Positions 31,661 to 43,159 of a DNA stretch of 64,000 nt are shown in pieces. Numbering within the stretch: position 1 is the stretch's first letter; every line of letters begins with the position of its first letter. The position numbers were made by a program, and so were the translations under genes. The stretch is from Undaria pinnatifida. Taxonomy: Eukaryota > Sar > Phaeophyceae > Laminariales > Alariaceae. The stretch covers positions 6,787,974 through 6,851,973 of the forward strand of contig JABAKD010000015.1 in the NCBI GenBank assembly GCA_012845835.1. Reading direction: 5' to 3'. The notes under the pieces were generated by a model, which was given only the letters and a program-made list of their open reading frames with translations, was not told the origin of the DNA and did not search any database.

Positions 31661-32327
31661 CTGAACCGGTTTTCCCCTTGAATAATATTTACTGTCATCT
31701 TTTTTCCCCTCTCTTCGTCCATCCCCCCCCCCCCCCCCTGTGCTTTTTTTGCCCTTTCTGTCCTTTTGGGCTTGGGGGCTATTGAGGCGATTATGTCGGT
31801 ATCGAAACCGCCGTCGAAGATACTTTATTACGTAAGAGCACAGACTAGGCAGCAGTGCTCCTGACCCTCCAGTAGTTGCATTCGGAACCCAGCTTGGCAG
31901 CTCGGGTGCTGCCCCCTCTCCGGCAGGGCGGTGTCATCTGCTTTGTTGCTGCCTTTTTGCTTGGGTACGGGGGCGACGATGACGGTATGCGCGCGCCACT
32001 CCCTGTCGTCAGGAAACGTGCGCAGGTGATAGAGCATGCGGTAATGCTCCTTCCTTTACAGCAGGGTAATTCGAAACCCAATATGGCCGCCGCCCGCGAT
32101 GTCGGTCGGATGGCTTCATCGGCCTTCTTGTTGCTACGGCGGCCGAGGTGTAGTTGCTAGCTGGTTTTTATGTTCATTCCCCACTTTTCTCGTGCCGTCC
32201 TCCATACACACACATGCATATATAGATAGTCTATACTCGTATACCTGGTATATATTTATTTGTTTTTTGCATCCCATTTTGTTATCCTCGCACCTCGCAC
32301 TGCTCTCGCGCTCCCCCTTCCGGTAAT
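31661..32327. other. Unassigned region
   Basis: Poly-C at 31723-31738. A segment near 32265-32315 (ATCCCATTTT..TTATCCTCGCA..CTCTCGCGCTCCC) recurs near 58667-58712. No gene recognised. Confidence 0.45.
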
Positions 32328-32935
32328 ACCGTATGACACGGAAGAAAGCACACCCCGGTGATAACAATTTGGCGTTAAAAAATATCATTCAACGGGTGTG
32401 CTGTTGTAGGGGTTTGGTATCTAACGTATCCCCGGTGGCAGCAACAATGCACGGTCGCCCCGCAGCTAGGGGGTGTGGTAAGGAGGGGGTGTGGTATTGA
32501 GGGGGTGTGCTAACGTCATTAACGATTGCTAAGGAGTGTGAACGGGGTATCGGTGGCACCAGCACCGGTGCCGGTAAGCGGGCTGGTCCCGAAGGAAAAC
32601 GTCGTGATCGTCGCTCGAGGCGCGGCGGCAGCAGGTACCGGTGGGGTTGGGGCCGCAGATGCGTTCGGATCACTGTGACGGGGCACAGCTGTTGCCTCCA
32701 TGCTGGTGTCCAAACCGGTGCCCTTTTGTGGGTGAATGGTGTCCACCAGACGGTGTGATAGTTTTGGAGTTTGATACTATTTTCAGGTGTTTCCCGTAGG
32801 GGGGTGTGGTATCCAACGCACCCCCGGTGATAAAATGATGGTCGAAAAACGAGACAAACAATGTATCACCGGGTGTGTTCATGTAGGGGTGTGTGTTATA
32901 TAACGGGGGGTGTGCTTTCTTCCGTGTTATACGGT
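32328..32935. mobile_element. 608-bp non-autonomous TIR element
   Basis: Terminal inverted repeats of 29 bp that differ at one position: ACCGTATGACACGGAAGAAA then GCACACCCC on the left, and the reverse complement at 32907-32935. Internal GGGGTGTG motifs repeat near both ends. Interior frames lack a transposase motif. Confidence 0.85.
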
Positions 32936-32989
32936 GTACCAGTATATATTACTCGCTTGCTGTACAAGTATTTGTAATATGCATCTCTG

Positions 32990-33480
32990 TCTTAGAATTG
33001 CCGACCTTAGAGCCCCACATCGGCACGGTAAAAATCATGGGCGTAAAATTGTGCATGAGCTAATAATAATGTGAAAAGGAAGTACAGGTAGATATGTTAA
33101 AATTGCGCCACACCACACTACCAACCAATTGACGTAAGGGATTTCGTAATTACCGTCTGCATGTGATCGCCTCCCAACCTATGCCAAACGAAGTATGACC
33201 AACGAAGTAACGTAAGCGAGCGCGGGTACACCAAGCGTTCCTTTCAAAACACCGACGATTTGCACTTATCCCCCTCGTGCTAAATGGCGGTGACAGCATG
33301 ACCACATCACATCGCCTGTTATATTTTGCAATATGTATTCGTATATCTTTCTTACAATTAGCGGTGTCAGAGCCCCACACCGGCACGGTACAATCGCGGT
33401 AACTAAATGGTTGTACCTCTCGATTGAAATGTTCTATCTTGCGATCCATGTACAAGAAAGAATTAGGAAGCTATACGTTG
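32990..33480 (-). mobile_element. E2 fragments, reverse orientation
   Basis: Two pieces carry AGAGCCCCACATCGGCACGG or AGAGCCCCACACCGGCACGG and the larger one ATTGAAATGTTCTATCTTGC and GATCCATGTACAA, matching 28500-28700 reversed. Confidence 0.7.
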
Positions 33481-33499
33481 TATACCACACCTGACATCA

Positions 33500-34838
33500 A
33501 AGCTGCTATAGTAATAAACAACACCGGGCAGGCGATATAAAGGGATGGATTCTTGCTACAACCGTCAGATTTGTCCCCTTCAAGGATTTATAGTTTCCGC
33601 GCACGTATTGAAGTGTCCCGTCCGCCCCCCCCCCCCTCCCCCCATCCCTCTTGTTCAAGCGGCCCACCTAAAATCAAAACCTGCCAGAAGTGAGAAACAG
33701 TACCAGGCAGCTGATATCACCTCATGACCTTCCTAGCCATCCATGCCGTAGCTCCAATTCATTCCCCCCCCCCCTTTTCCTTTTTTTTTCCCTCGTTCCC
33801 TCTTGTTCAAACGCTCCACCTGAAATCGAAGTCGGCCAGAGTACTAAACACTTCTACGCAATTGATATGACGTCATTATCTTTCTAGCCATCCATGACGT
33901 AGCTTTAATTCACCCCCCCCCCCCCCCCAACGCCCCGTCCTTCCCCACCACCCGCACGATCGCCTAGATCTAGCACCACGCGTATAGCAAGCCCCTACAC
34001 ATATGCGACCTAAACCTGTTGAAAATCCTTTCCCCCCCCTTTTTTTTCCCCCGCTCCCTCTTGCTCAAACGCCTCACCCAACATCAAAATCTGCCCAAAG
34101 TAATAAGCACTTCCACGCAGTTGATATCACCTTATCATCTTTCTGGAGCCATCCGCGCCGCTGCTCCAATTCCCTCCCCCCCCCCCCCCCCGTCCCAACG
34201 CCCCCTCCTTCCCCACCACCCGCACGATCGCCTAGACCTAGCACCACGCGTATAGCAAACCCCTACATCTAGGGGACCAAAAGCTGTTAAAAACCCTTTT
34301 GCCCCCCCGACCCCCACCCCCACCCCCTCGAACACTGCGCCCTCTGCTCACTGGTGGTACGACTTACAGGATATACATGATAAACTGGTGCATTCCTTCC
34401 ACAACCGTCAGATTTATCCCCTTCAAGGATTTATTGTTTCCACGCACAGATTGAGCTGCTCCGCCCGCCCCCCCCCCCTCCCCCCCGCCCCGCTCCCTCT
34501 TATTCAAACCCAGGCCCCCACGCCCTCAAAAACCCCGCCCTCCCCTCACCGGTTATACGATTTACAGGGTACACTTGATAAACTGATGCATTTCCTTCCA
34601 CAGCTGTCAGATTTTGTCCCCCTCAAAAACGGGTTTTATAGTTTCCGCGCACAGACTGACTGACATCACCCTGTTGACCCTGATAGCTACACTGTAGTTG
34701 CAAGGGGAGTCGCCGACCAATATCCTTAATGAGGACACACAACCCGTAATGCGCGCGATCGGAGTGTCACACACAGCTTGTAAAGATGAGTTTCGACAAA
34801 ATCTTCGATCTCACAGCTGGGGTGTATTTTTATTTTTA
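33500..34838 (-). mobile_element. R1 dispersed repeat, longest copy
   Basis: Reverse orientation. Four or more C-tract modules (CCTCTTGTTCAAACG..CCACC..AAATC, AGCCATCC..GC(C/T)G(T/C)AGCT) precede the core, which ends GATCTCACAGCTGGGGTGTA. Internal subunits of roughly 180-200 bp are visible. Confidence 0.85.
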
Positions 34839-34867
34839 TAATGATAAAACAAACACTACAAGTACAC

Positions 34868-34973
34868 TTCAGCTGTGAGATCGAGATTGTAAGATTTCGT
34901 CGAAACTAATCTTTGCAAGCTGCGTGTGATACTCCGATCGCGCGTATTACTGGGTGTGTGTCCTCGTTAAGGA
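34868..34973 (+). mobile_element. R1 start, interrupted by R2
   Basis: CACTTCAGCTGTGAGATCGA through GTGTCCTCGTTAAGGAT, then the sequence switches directly to R2 (GTTGTTGTTGTTCTC). Confidence 0.8.
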
Positions 34974-35335
34974 TGTTGTTGTTGTTCTCACCTTGGTTCT
35001 CACATTAGCTCGCATGATCAAGTCCGCGGCCACAGGACAGGCTCAGTCACTCTGGAGTAGAGGAATACCCTACGGAAAAAACACTAACGAGCCAAAGGTG
35101 GTGACACGCATATATCACAGCTGACGCAATTTATGCCTCCGCTAGAAACATATAAAAAGCGAATTCGGGAGTCAGCCTACGATGTCCCGGGTCCATACTG
35201 GTGCATACGTCTCACTTCTCGCGCCTGGAAAAACCGACTATACCGCTTGCCACCCAAGAAAGACTACCACGTATATATTACACGTAGTACCCATCACGGC
35301 GCATACGCACGTCAGACGAAAATCAATTTGAGAAA
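34974..35335 (+). mobile_element. R2 dispersed repeat, copy 3, inserted in R1
   Basis: Forward order with all R2 landmarks. After its end the R1 sequence resumes near 35365 (GGTATAGGTCGGCGACTTCT), so R2 appears nested in R1. Confidence 0.8.
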
Positions 35336-35364
35336 ATAAACAAAGAAAAGAAAAGAAGAGAAAG

Positions 35365-35512
35365 GAGGTATAGGTCGGCGACTTCTCTTAGAATAACAGC
35401 GTAGCTTGTACCAGGGTCAACAAGGCGTGGTGTCAATCAATCTGTGCGCGGAAACTATAAAACCCTTTGGGGGGGAAGGGTGTATATATCCCGTAATACG
35501 CGCGATCGGAGG
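35365..35512 (+). mobile_element. R1 continuation and second R1 fragment
   Basis: TATAGGTCGGCGAC...CAGGGTCAACAAGG...CTGTGCGCGGAAACTATAAA, then ATCCCGTAATACGCGCGATC, that is, R1 middle followed by a short inverted piece. Confidence 0.7.
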
Positions 35513-36300
35513 ATTATCCGGTCGCAACCTCAGCGGACTCATGCTCGATCTCCAGTGACAGGCAGAAGACTCCGGGACGGGGTAGACCACTTGCGGACGG
35601 TACCGTACTTGGAGGCGCACATCACAGCGTGCCCAGTAAGAGCAGTAGAGCAGTTGGTCTGGGCAACGTGCCCGGCAAGAGCTGTTGGTCAGCGGACGCA
35701 CACACGCTGGATAGGACAGGAGCAAACGTGGTATGTGTTTGTGTTGCCAACCGTACGCCGCCCCACCAGAGAAGCGGGAGACTGGCCAGTACAAGGGTCG
35801 CAGCCTTCCAGCGAAACCAACGCCGCAAATACTAAAATGTCAAACCTGGAAGGCAGGCGAGCACACTCAAGTCTCTATGCACTCCTTCCGGCCAGGAGGT
35901 GGGGTTTCACGGGCGATACCAGGCGATCTCGACGTCGACCATTACTTCCAGAACGGTTCTGGGCAAACCCGCGAACGGTCTCGACGTACTTGCGTCTAAG
36001 GGAGGTAGTCTGCCCGGGCAGGGATGGAGATGTCAGGATACAGGGTATTTCCGAGATCCAAAACAGGGAACTCAATGAAACTCCTCTGCACGAGTCGAGT
36101 AGGTTCAGGGCGGCTTTCGTGAACAACTCAAGACTTGAGCAAGAGCTCAAGGGGCAGAACTGCATTGTAGTGAGGTAGACGGGTGATACGAACGGTATCA
36201 AGTGAGTATGGGAGAAACAACAAGGACGCCCATTTCCCAGCCAGAGGCCTATAATATGCACTAAGGGCCTCTCGTCTGGAAAACGATCGCAGAAAGTAAG
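35513..36300. other. Unique-looking segment with open frames on both strands
   Basis: The plus frame 35444-36178 (244 codons, starting inside R1) and a minus frame 35875-36351 (158 codons) overlap. Both have acceptable composition; neither has a motif I recognise, nor splice support. It could be part of a mobile element, because its boundary coincides with R1. Confidence 0.35.
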
Positions 36301-36306
36301 GGAGGT

Positions 36307-36812
36307 TTGGCAACACCGGCCGCGGCAGGTGATGCCATTGTTTCGACCCACACTATTATACCGGAGGAAGAACAGGCGCGAAGATACTGCCGGATTGTCC
36401 GGAACAGGGATAGGAACGATCTCAGAGTGACGTCAACCCTTGTGACACCCAAGAAGCAATATCTAGTCGAGTTCACGCCTCCCACGCTTACAACTAATAT
36501 CCCCGAAAATCCCCACGAAAAATAGAGAAGAAGGGGGAACTCGACCAAGTCACCACCCATCCACCCACCCACCCACCCACTCAATCACGAATCACGAAGG
36601 GCCAGTCTACAGAGTATCTAGACGCCTTCTTCTTCTTCACCGTCGTTATTCGTAGTACAGTTGGAGTGTCGACGCAGCAAGCAGCACAAGACACAGGACA
36701 CTCAAACAGTCCTATTCGCGCCGGGATGGCAACACTGCCCGCCGCGGGAGGTGATGCCATTGTTTCGACCCACACTATACCGGAGGAAGAACAGGCGCGA
36801 AGATACTGCGGT
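36307..36812 (+). repeat. 88-bp direct duplication with a conserved reading frame
   Basis: 36307-36393 and 36723-36809 are about 90 percent identical. In one frame both read DAIVSTHT(I)IPEEEQARRYC after a similar MAT-Ala/Pro start. The first frame runs on to a stop at 36525. Possibly two ends of an insertion or a duplicated short exon. Function unknown. Confidence 0.65.
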
Positions 36813-36890
36813 ATCACACATAGCTTGGAAATACGAGTTTCGACGAAATCTTCGATCTTATTATTACAGCTGGAGTGTAATTCTTTTATT
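36800..36890 (-). mobile_element. R1 end fragment
   Basis: GTATCACACATAGCTTGGAAATACGAGTTTCGACGAAATCTTCGATC..ACAGCTGGAGTGTA, matching the first 80 bp of R1 reversed. Confidence 0.75.
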
Positions 36891-37049
36891 TCAAAGGTAT
36901 ATATATCCCTCTTTGTTTCCAGTTGTTTTTTCCTGTTTTTTTCTTCTCTTCTTATTATCGTTTATTTTATTTTCTTCTTGTTCCCTTTCGTTGCAACTAC
37001 TCGTACAAACCAGATAGTACGGTGTGCTGGCTTGCAAATTTTTGTTTTT

Positions 37050-37250
37050 CGCCCCCGTGCTCATGGCGGTTGGCATCGCATGGCCAAATCACCTCGCTGT
37101 GTTTGCAATGTGTATCTCTGTCTCGTATTTCGTGACCGCAGAGCTCGTCTCTCTACGTATGAGGCATCAGCACGGACACTGGTTAGTAGCTGGATGTATA
37201 GACTAGATGCGTGCAAGTATCAGTTTAGTGAAAAGAACACACACACAAAT
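37050..37250 (+). repeat. R3 repeat, diverged copy
   Basis: ATCTCTGTCTCGTATTTCGTGACC...CAGAGCT...ATCAGCACGGACACTGG...AGAACACACACACA matches the near-identical pair at 53842-53972 and 58893-59023. Confidence 0.65.
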
Positions 37251-37270
37251 GTACGTCCCCGAGAAGCAGT

Positions 37271-37612
37271 ACTCGTAGGCGAATCTCGTCCCAGCTGCGT
37301 AAGTCAATAATGTGGTTCAGGTTCGGAACCTGGCGAATGCGTACTCGTGCTCATGGGGACTTGTTCTTGAGTAAAAAATGGACTGTTAATTGATAGCGGT
37401 GAGCGCGACGGCGTGAGCTAGCAAAATCGACGAAAAACGACGAGCATAAGAGCTTTTAAAAAATGCTGAAGATGAGAATGCTGAAGCCTATGCGCTATCA
37501 AAATGAAGGCACGTCCGGGGGGGAGAAGCAAAGCCACCTGCGAGACCACGGCTTTTGTCCAGGAGGTCGCCGTGAGGATAAAACCTCTTACGAGTTGAGC
37601 GGGAAGGAAGTA
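37271..37612 (+). mobile_element. SINE family 2 copy
   Basis: Head GTAGGCGAATCTCGTCCCAG, B-box-like GGTTCGGAACC, body shared with family 1 (GGGACTTGTTCTTG, GGCGTGAG, CCTATGCGCTATCAAAATGA, GACCACGGCTTTTGTCC), 3' end GAGTTGAGCGGGAAG. Confidence 0.75.
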
Positions 37613-38620
37613 GTAAATGATAAAAAACACAACAAAACTGACAACACACGAAATACATCAATGTGCTTCCGTTCTACACGCCCGAACACCAACCACAGCA
37701 GTAGTAGCATCAAGGATTGAGACAATGATAGCGACGAGTACGAGTATCGCGAACGTATTCATATACAAACATGATACATGTCGCCCACGTGACCGAAAGT
37801 CTAAACTTCTAGGCTGCCTCGGTGAGGTGCATCCAGAAATATTGACCTGGCTCCTAAAGCGCCCCAAGTCGCCGCAACGTCTTTCTTTTGTGTTCTACGC
37901 AACGATACGCACGGAGCTCCCCTCGCGACATGTCGTGTAGGTGCCGCCACAAATTAAATTTCTCAGATTGCACGAAAACCCTTAATACTGTGACTAAGCG
38001 TACGCCGTATGCCCCATACCATACGGGTATACGAGGAAGAACAGCGAATTAACGCGTCCTTCCAAATAGCGTCACTCGTTTACATAGATAAAAATAAATA
38101 CCGGTATATGGTACTATACCCAGCACATGAGTGCCACGTGCATGAACAATCAATGAACATGATATAATGCGATACGTCGTTCCTAAGAAGACATGTGTCA
38201 ACAAGACTACTTCCACTGCTCCGCGTGTGTTACAGTAACCAGTATGGTAGACGATGTCTCTCCTTTTCTTTTGTTGTGTGTGGCAGTTGGCAGCGCGTTG
38301 GAATATGTGCGAGGACACCCCGGGGGGGGCGGGGGGGGGGGGGGGGGGGGTGATAACGTCGAACGTATAACGCCGACGACATGGGTCGGTTGGAAACTTG
38401 CCCGAGACGGATGCGTTCGATCTTCTGGCGCGAACGGCTCCAAGGAACGAAGGGCTCCTCTCGCTGATTGGAGCGCGCGCTGCACCCTCGCCGCGTGCGT
38501 GGGGCACGAAAAGTAGACGTCAAGTTGCTGCATCAACACCTGCTGCCGACAAGGTGCGAGCGGCGCAGAACAGCGCAGTCAACCCGTCGGGACATCTTTC
38601 ATGAAAAAAACTACGTTGAA
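37613..38620. other. Unassigned region
   Basis: Short open frames, and a G-rich run broken by a single C at 38323-38350. No supported gene. Confidence 0.4.
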
Positions 38621-40080
38621 TCCGTCAGCTGTGAGTTTGATCGATGGCTCAAGCTGCGTTGATACACCGGCCGCCCGTATATTTTGAAAGAAATCTTCCA
38701 CGAACACACGTCAGCTGCAAGTATGATGGTTCGATAAATTTAGGGTCGATACATTTTGTTTTTTGTTCATCGAGTATTAATAGTACGCATTGCAAACGAG
38801 TAGATGTTGTCCGGACTATTAGTGGGGACATAATACCGCCAGCAGGTATTTATTCAAGTACAAGTTCTCTGAAAATGGTCCTCCTCTAGAGGAGGTGGAT
38901 ATCTACGAGTAGTGCAGCGTATCTGGACGAGAGTTCGAGTAGCTCAGACTTTTAGCCTCTCTGTCGTATATCGAACGTCCAAACTACAGAGTATCTAAGT
39001 TCCCAGTTCCCATGTTTCATCTCCTTACGCTTGCGAGTCGCCGCACGTGTGCAAAAAGCCGTCACGCCCGCTAAAACTGCGGGCGTTTCGAGGTGGGGTG
39101 GGTGGCAAGACTCACCTGGTCGTCGGCCGTGGTTTCGCCCCCCAGGCCGCCGTGACCTGACAGTTCCGGACTTTCGTTCGCTAGCATCCATCGATTCTGC
39201 CTGGTTGAGTCATTGTCGTTCATGCTGAGTCTTGGGAGCGTGACGGGGAGGCGGGAGACTTTACAGCAGCAGCAGCGTTATCGTAGAAGCATGCCGCTTC
39301 AAATATGTGGAGGATGTTAAGGCGAGAGATACAAGGGCTGCTCGACAGCGGTGCGGCGCAATTGATCAATAGCTCTTGCGGTTCGTTGGATCGTTCTCGA
39401 GGGGCGTCGGGTGTCGGGGGTCGGGCATCCACTCGGCAGCTCGTAATGTGGCGTTCGTGCATGCTGTTTGATCGGTGGCCGACACTGGTTGGCAAGTCGG
39501 TCGCTGGTCGGCAACTGGTCGGCAGTCGTCGTTCGTTGTCGTTCGTATCGACCGAAATATGAGCGAAAAATGAGAGAATAGTAGCCATAGTAGAAATGAG
39601 ATAAAAAGTGAAACGCCATTTCAGATGAAACCGTAGCAATTTCGGATCAACGGCTTAATTATTGGATCATTTGGCCAATCATAATACGTGAATCGCCTAG
39701 GTGTGGGCTGTACAAGGCAGGAACGACGAACGATTCTTCTCCGAAAAATAATCATTTCCCGAGGAAACGGGAAACATCTTGGGGAAAAAAATCCCATCGA
39801 ACTTTTTCGTGCCGCTGAAAAACAAAAAAATAAAATTGTACCATCATCATCTGCCTGATATATCACACCAACAGCGTACGACATTATTGACACCAACGAG
39901 AGATAGCTATAGCTACGGCCGAAAGTATCTGCTGCGCCCCCGACCCCGACCGCTGGCCGTCTACGCTGTGCCGAGACGTGTGTGGCCATCGACCCTGAGA
40001 GCTGAGATTGGAGTTTGACTGAGAGCCCGCGGAGCAAGCGTGCATCAACAAAAAACGAGAGCAATCGTTCCGAAAGAGGA
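38621..40080. other. Unassigned region
   Basis: Contains an R1 start fragment near 38625 (CAGCTGTGAGTTTGATCGAT). A plus frame at 39305-39562 is open but unsupported. Confidence 0.4.
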
Positions 40081-40114
40081 GCTTTTTTAGAGGATTGGAG
40101 AGAGGCACCAGACC

Positions 40115-40656
40115 ATGTTCTCTTGCTGTGCGTTGTTCTCGAGCGAAGACCTCGCAGGCGACACGGAGCACCTCAAGGCGCTAGATGTGAGTGGAAACAG
40201 AGGATCTGTGGGGCTTTTCCCTGCTTGTGCATGTTAACGAGTTGATCCGGTGCCGAGCCGCCACCCCTGCCGCCGCTGCTGTTCATTTTGCCCCCTTGCC
40301 AAAACTTTTTTTTTTTCAAAACCGTGCGATCGGAGAGTGCCTTGCGAAAGCAGCTGAAAACAGCAATAATAGCCAGCCTTTGTTTTGCGTTGTATGCTTG
40401 TGTATGTGATGAGATGCCAAACACAGAAACGACCAACAGGGCGAAATGCTTTGAGTATGGCCCGCTGCTGCTTGCTGTAGCCTCCTTCATGGTTAGGACA
40501 CCTTGGATATTAACCGAATACTTTTTGCAGGACCATTTGGGTACACCTCGACGAGGAGGATACCTCGTGGGCATTCATCCAACGGCCAGCAAGATCCCGT
40601 CTCCGCTGCTCCTGCTGCTCGCTGTGCCCTTTTGGATGGCCTCCAACGTACGCTAA
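40115..40656 (+). CDS. Candidate two-exon small membrane protein (hypothetical)
   Basis: Exon 1 (40115-40186): ATG with A at -3, 24 codons MFSCCALFSSEDLAGDTEHL then KALD, followed by the donor GTGAGT in phase 0. Exon 2: after a T12 tract, acceptors at 40335 or 40353 both give phase 0. The frame then runs to a stop at 40656 through SALRKQLKTAIIASLCFALY, an MPNTETTNRAKCFEYG loop, a second hydrophobic stretch (PLLLAVASFMV) and a third (PSPLLLLLAVPFWMA). The N-terminal Cys pair could be lipid-modified (inference). The intron would be only about 149-167 nt. No family recognised. Confidence 0.35.
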
Positions 40657-42330
40657 AATATGGAAGCTTCCAATTGCGTGTCATTTTCTGTGATCTGGTA
40701 TCTGTCGATGATGATGACCTGAGATGCACTTGTGTTGATGATGTATTCAGTGTATACGGAGATGTGTTCGGTTTTTCATTCCGCAAAACACGGAGCGCTC
40801 TTTCCCTCGGCGGGTAGAGTAGCAGCGCGCCTTGGGGGCCGGGGCTCGGGCGGCTTGTGCTTGAACGCGCCTGTCACTATGATATCGCAGCCGCTTTATG
40901 AAAAAAATCAACAGGTGCACTAATTTCAAGTTGTCTGTCCTCAAACATGTGGTTGCAGTTGGATTCTAAAGGGGCTCGACCGGTACGACCTACTGCCCTC
41001 TCCCCTACCAGTATACATTTGCAGTCTAGACACTTTCAGCACAGCGATGAAGCGCGGGTGTTTGCAGGCGCTGCTGCTGATGTTCTGTTTTTTTCCCGAG
41101 ACCCTCAGGCAGCAAACATGTCAGGAGCACCTGGTGGCAAAGCAGCGCTTACTTATTCGTGTTGTCGTCTGTTGAGTACCTGGTGTACGAGTACGTGGTC
41201 TGGTATGCCGATTTTGGCACGTATCGCTGCTGCTGCATCGCCACATCGAACATCGCTACATACGTCTTCGTGTCCTGGTGCCCCTCAAAAAGCGATCCTT
41301 TTCTGCAATGGCCTCCGCAAGAACACGAAAAACAATCTCGGCTCGAACACAGAATACAGAATGGTACAACGGGTGCCACAGCAGCAGTTAACGAGTCGTC
41401 TTTTGCCTCCTGTTGCCCCTTGAAAACGCGCGAGTCGTTGCGATTTTATTTCTCGCCACGCCTTGCTACGTACGTACTAATACTTATCATATCGACCGCC
41501 AACCCCGACCCTTTCAAACGTTTGCCGCTGGTCAGCGGGGGGGCAATCCCCTGTGCGCGGTTGCCCAACCCAACCGCTGGCAGCAGAATTTCATACCAGG
41601 TACCACACCAGGTACAGGGTATGCACGAACGAGCGCGTAGCGCAGGCTGCTGTAGCATAACATGGCCTGTGATATTAGATTATACATAAAGCACTAGATC
41701 ATGACCGAAGCGGTCCGCCCCCCGCCCCATCAAATCTCTCTCTCTTTTCGAACAGCTTTAGTTTCGGTTAGTACTGCGATGGTTGTCAGGTCTCTTTGCT
41801 TTATCACGCCGTCGGGCTCGTAGGGACTGCTGCACTGCTGATGCGAGGGCTCAGGAGTATGTTCCAGGTGCAGTACATGATACGCGGTACCTGGTAAATT
41901 GGGACGGAGGATTCCCGCACAAGCAATCAATTTGAAGCTAGGCTGTGAGCTAGGCTAGGCACTACATGCAGCCAAGTGTTTTGGGTTCGATGTTTTACAA
42001 TTATTATTTTTTGAATCGGCGGGACCAGCAGCAGCGGCGGGGGCAGCAGCAGCAGCATACGGCCTCTTGTCGATGTATATTTGAATGTTTCGGTATTATT
42101 TTTCTCCCGGCATGCTGGTCTTGCATTTTTTGTTATGATAGACGTAGCTTTTTCGCGCCCCTCTGGGAGAAACGACCGAAAAACTACACATGTAACTCCT
42201 GGTATCAATTCCACAAGAACAATAGGTGTACAGCAGCACCCCTTCCCCCCCCCGCTCGCCGCCCCCCCCCCCCCCCAACCCCCCTTTCCCCCCCCCCCCT
42301 CCAAACCCCCCTCCCCCCCCCTCCCCCCGT
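40657..42330. other. Unassigned region
   Basis: Several open frames (40947-41423, 41159-41689) without support. C-rich homopolymers at 42245-42330. An ATG-started frame of 42 codons at 41047 has a signal-peptide-like start but is too short to call. Confidence 0.4.
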
Positions 42331-42372
42331 CCCCCATTGGCCTTATGCCCTTCCCGAGCAATCGATGGAAGT

Positions 42373-42478
42373 TTTAACGTGTTGACAATTTTGCATAGTA
42401 CCTCAAACATTATCCCGCACTAATTCCAAGTAATTTGGCCCCTAAAAAACTTGACTGCAGTTTTAACGGAGTAAGAAG
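42373..42478 (+). mobile_element. Possible degraded TTAA MITE
   Basis: Core CACTAATTCCAAGTAATTTG followed by GCCCCTAAAAAACTTGACTG matches the interior of the copy at 50570-50659; the ends are poorly conserved. Confidence 0.45.
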
Positions 42479-42703
42479 TAGAAGATATGGGTTCCATACG
42501 TACAAAAGTACGAGCGACCCCGTGTCATACGTCCCGCTTGTACGTACGGTTGTTTACTGGCCAATATTAAAACTCCAAAGCTGCTCCACACTATAATTGA
42601 CTGCTAACGGTTCGTCCTTAAAAACTCGCGTACATAAGCGTTAGCGCTACGTAAGTAAAGCTTTTTATGCTTTAGAACCGGTGGCGGTACCAGCATAACA
42701 AGT

Positions 42704-42764
42704 GGAGCCTGTCCTGTGACCACGGACTTGATTATGCGAGTTAATGTGAGAACAACAACAACAA
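42704..42764 (-). mobile_element. R2 end fragment
   Basis: GGAGCCTGTCCTGTGACCAC followed by GGACTTGATTATGCGAGTTA and ATGTGAGAACAACAACAACA, identical in order to the end of the copy at 21680-21745. Confidence 0.8.
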
Positions 42765-43159
42765 GAGCAGTTGTGCTTGTTTTGGGACCCACAAGTAGTT
42801 ATGTTGACCGAAACACTATTACTACATTGACGGAAACACTTTTAAGTAAGGCCTTGTCAACCGTGTTCGTCTATAACAAGCGTGAGGCGACTCAAGTATC
42901 ACGGTCGTCCAACGGTGCGCGGGTGTTACGCATCCGAGATTCTCCTTGCGCAGCCCTTTGAACGCGCGATCCCCCCTAGCATCCGGGGCTTGTTCGTTGG
43001 ACCGAAACCGAATCGTGATGCATTTTCGACGGTCTCCCCCTCTGAATTCCCAAAGGAATTAATGTCGTTTACACCGTATCGTACCCGGTGGCGCCGTAGC
43101 AACACGCGTTTCGTTCGCGACTCTTTCGGGGGGCATATGTGTGCTGTGCTGTGTGTAGC

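Noticed and set aside
35444-36351. 244-codon plus-strand and 158-codon minus-strand ORFs
   Set aside because: Overlap each other, start inside R1 or a repeat, no recognisable domain or splice sites; left as unassigned.
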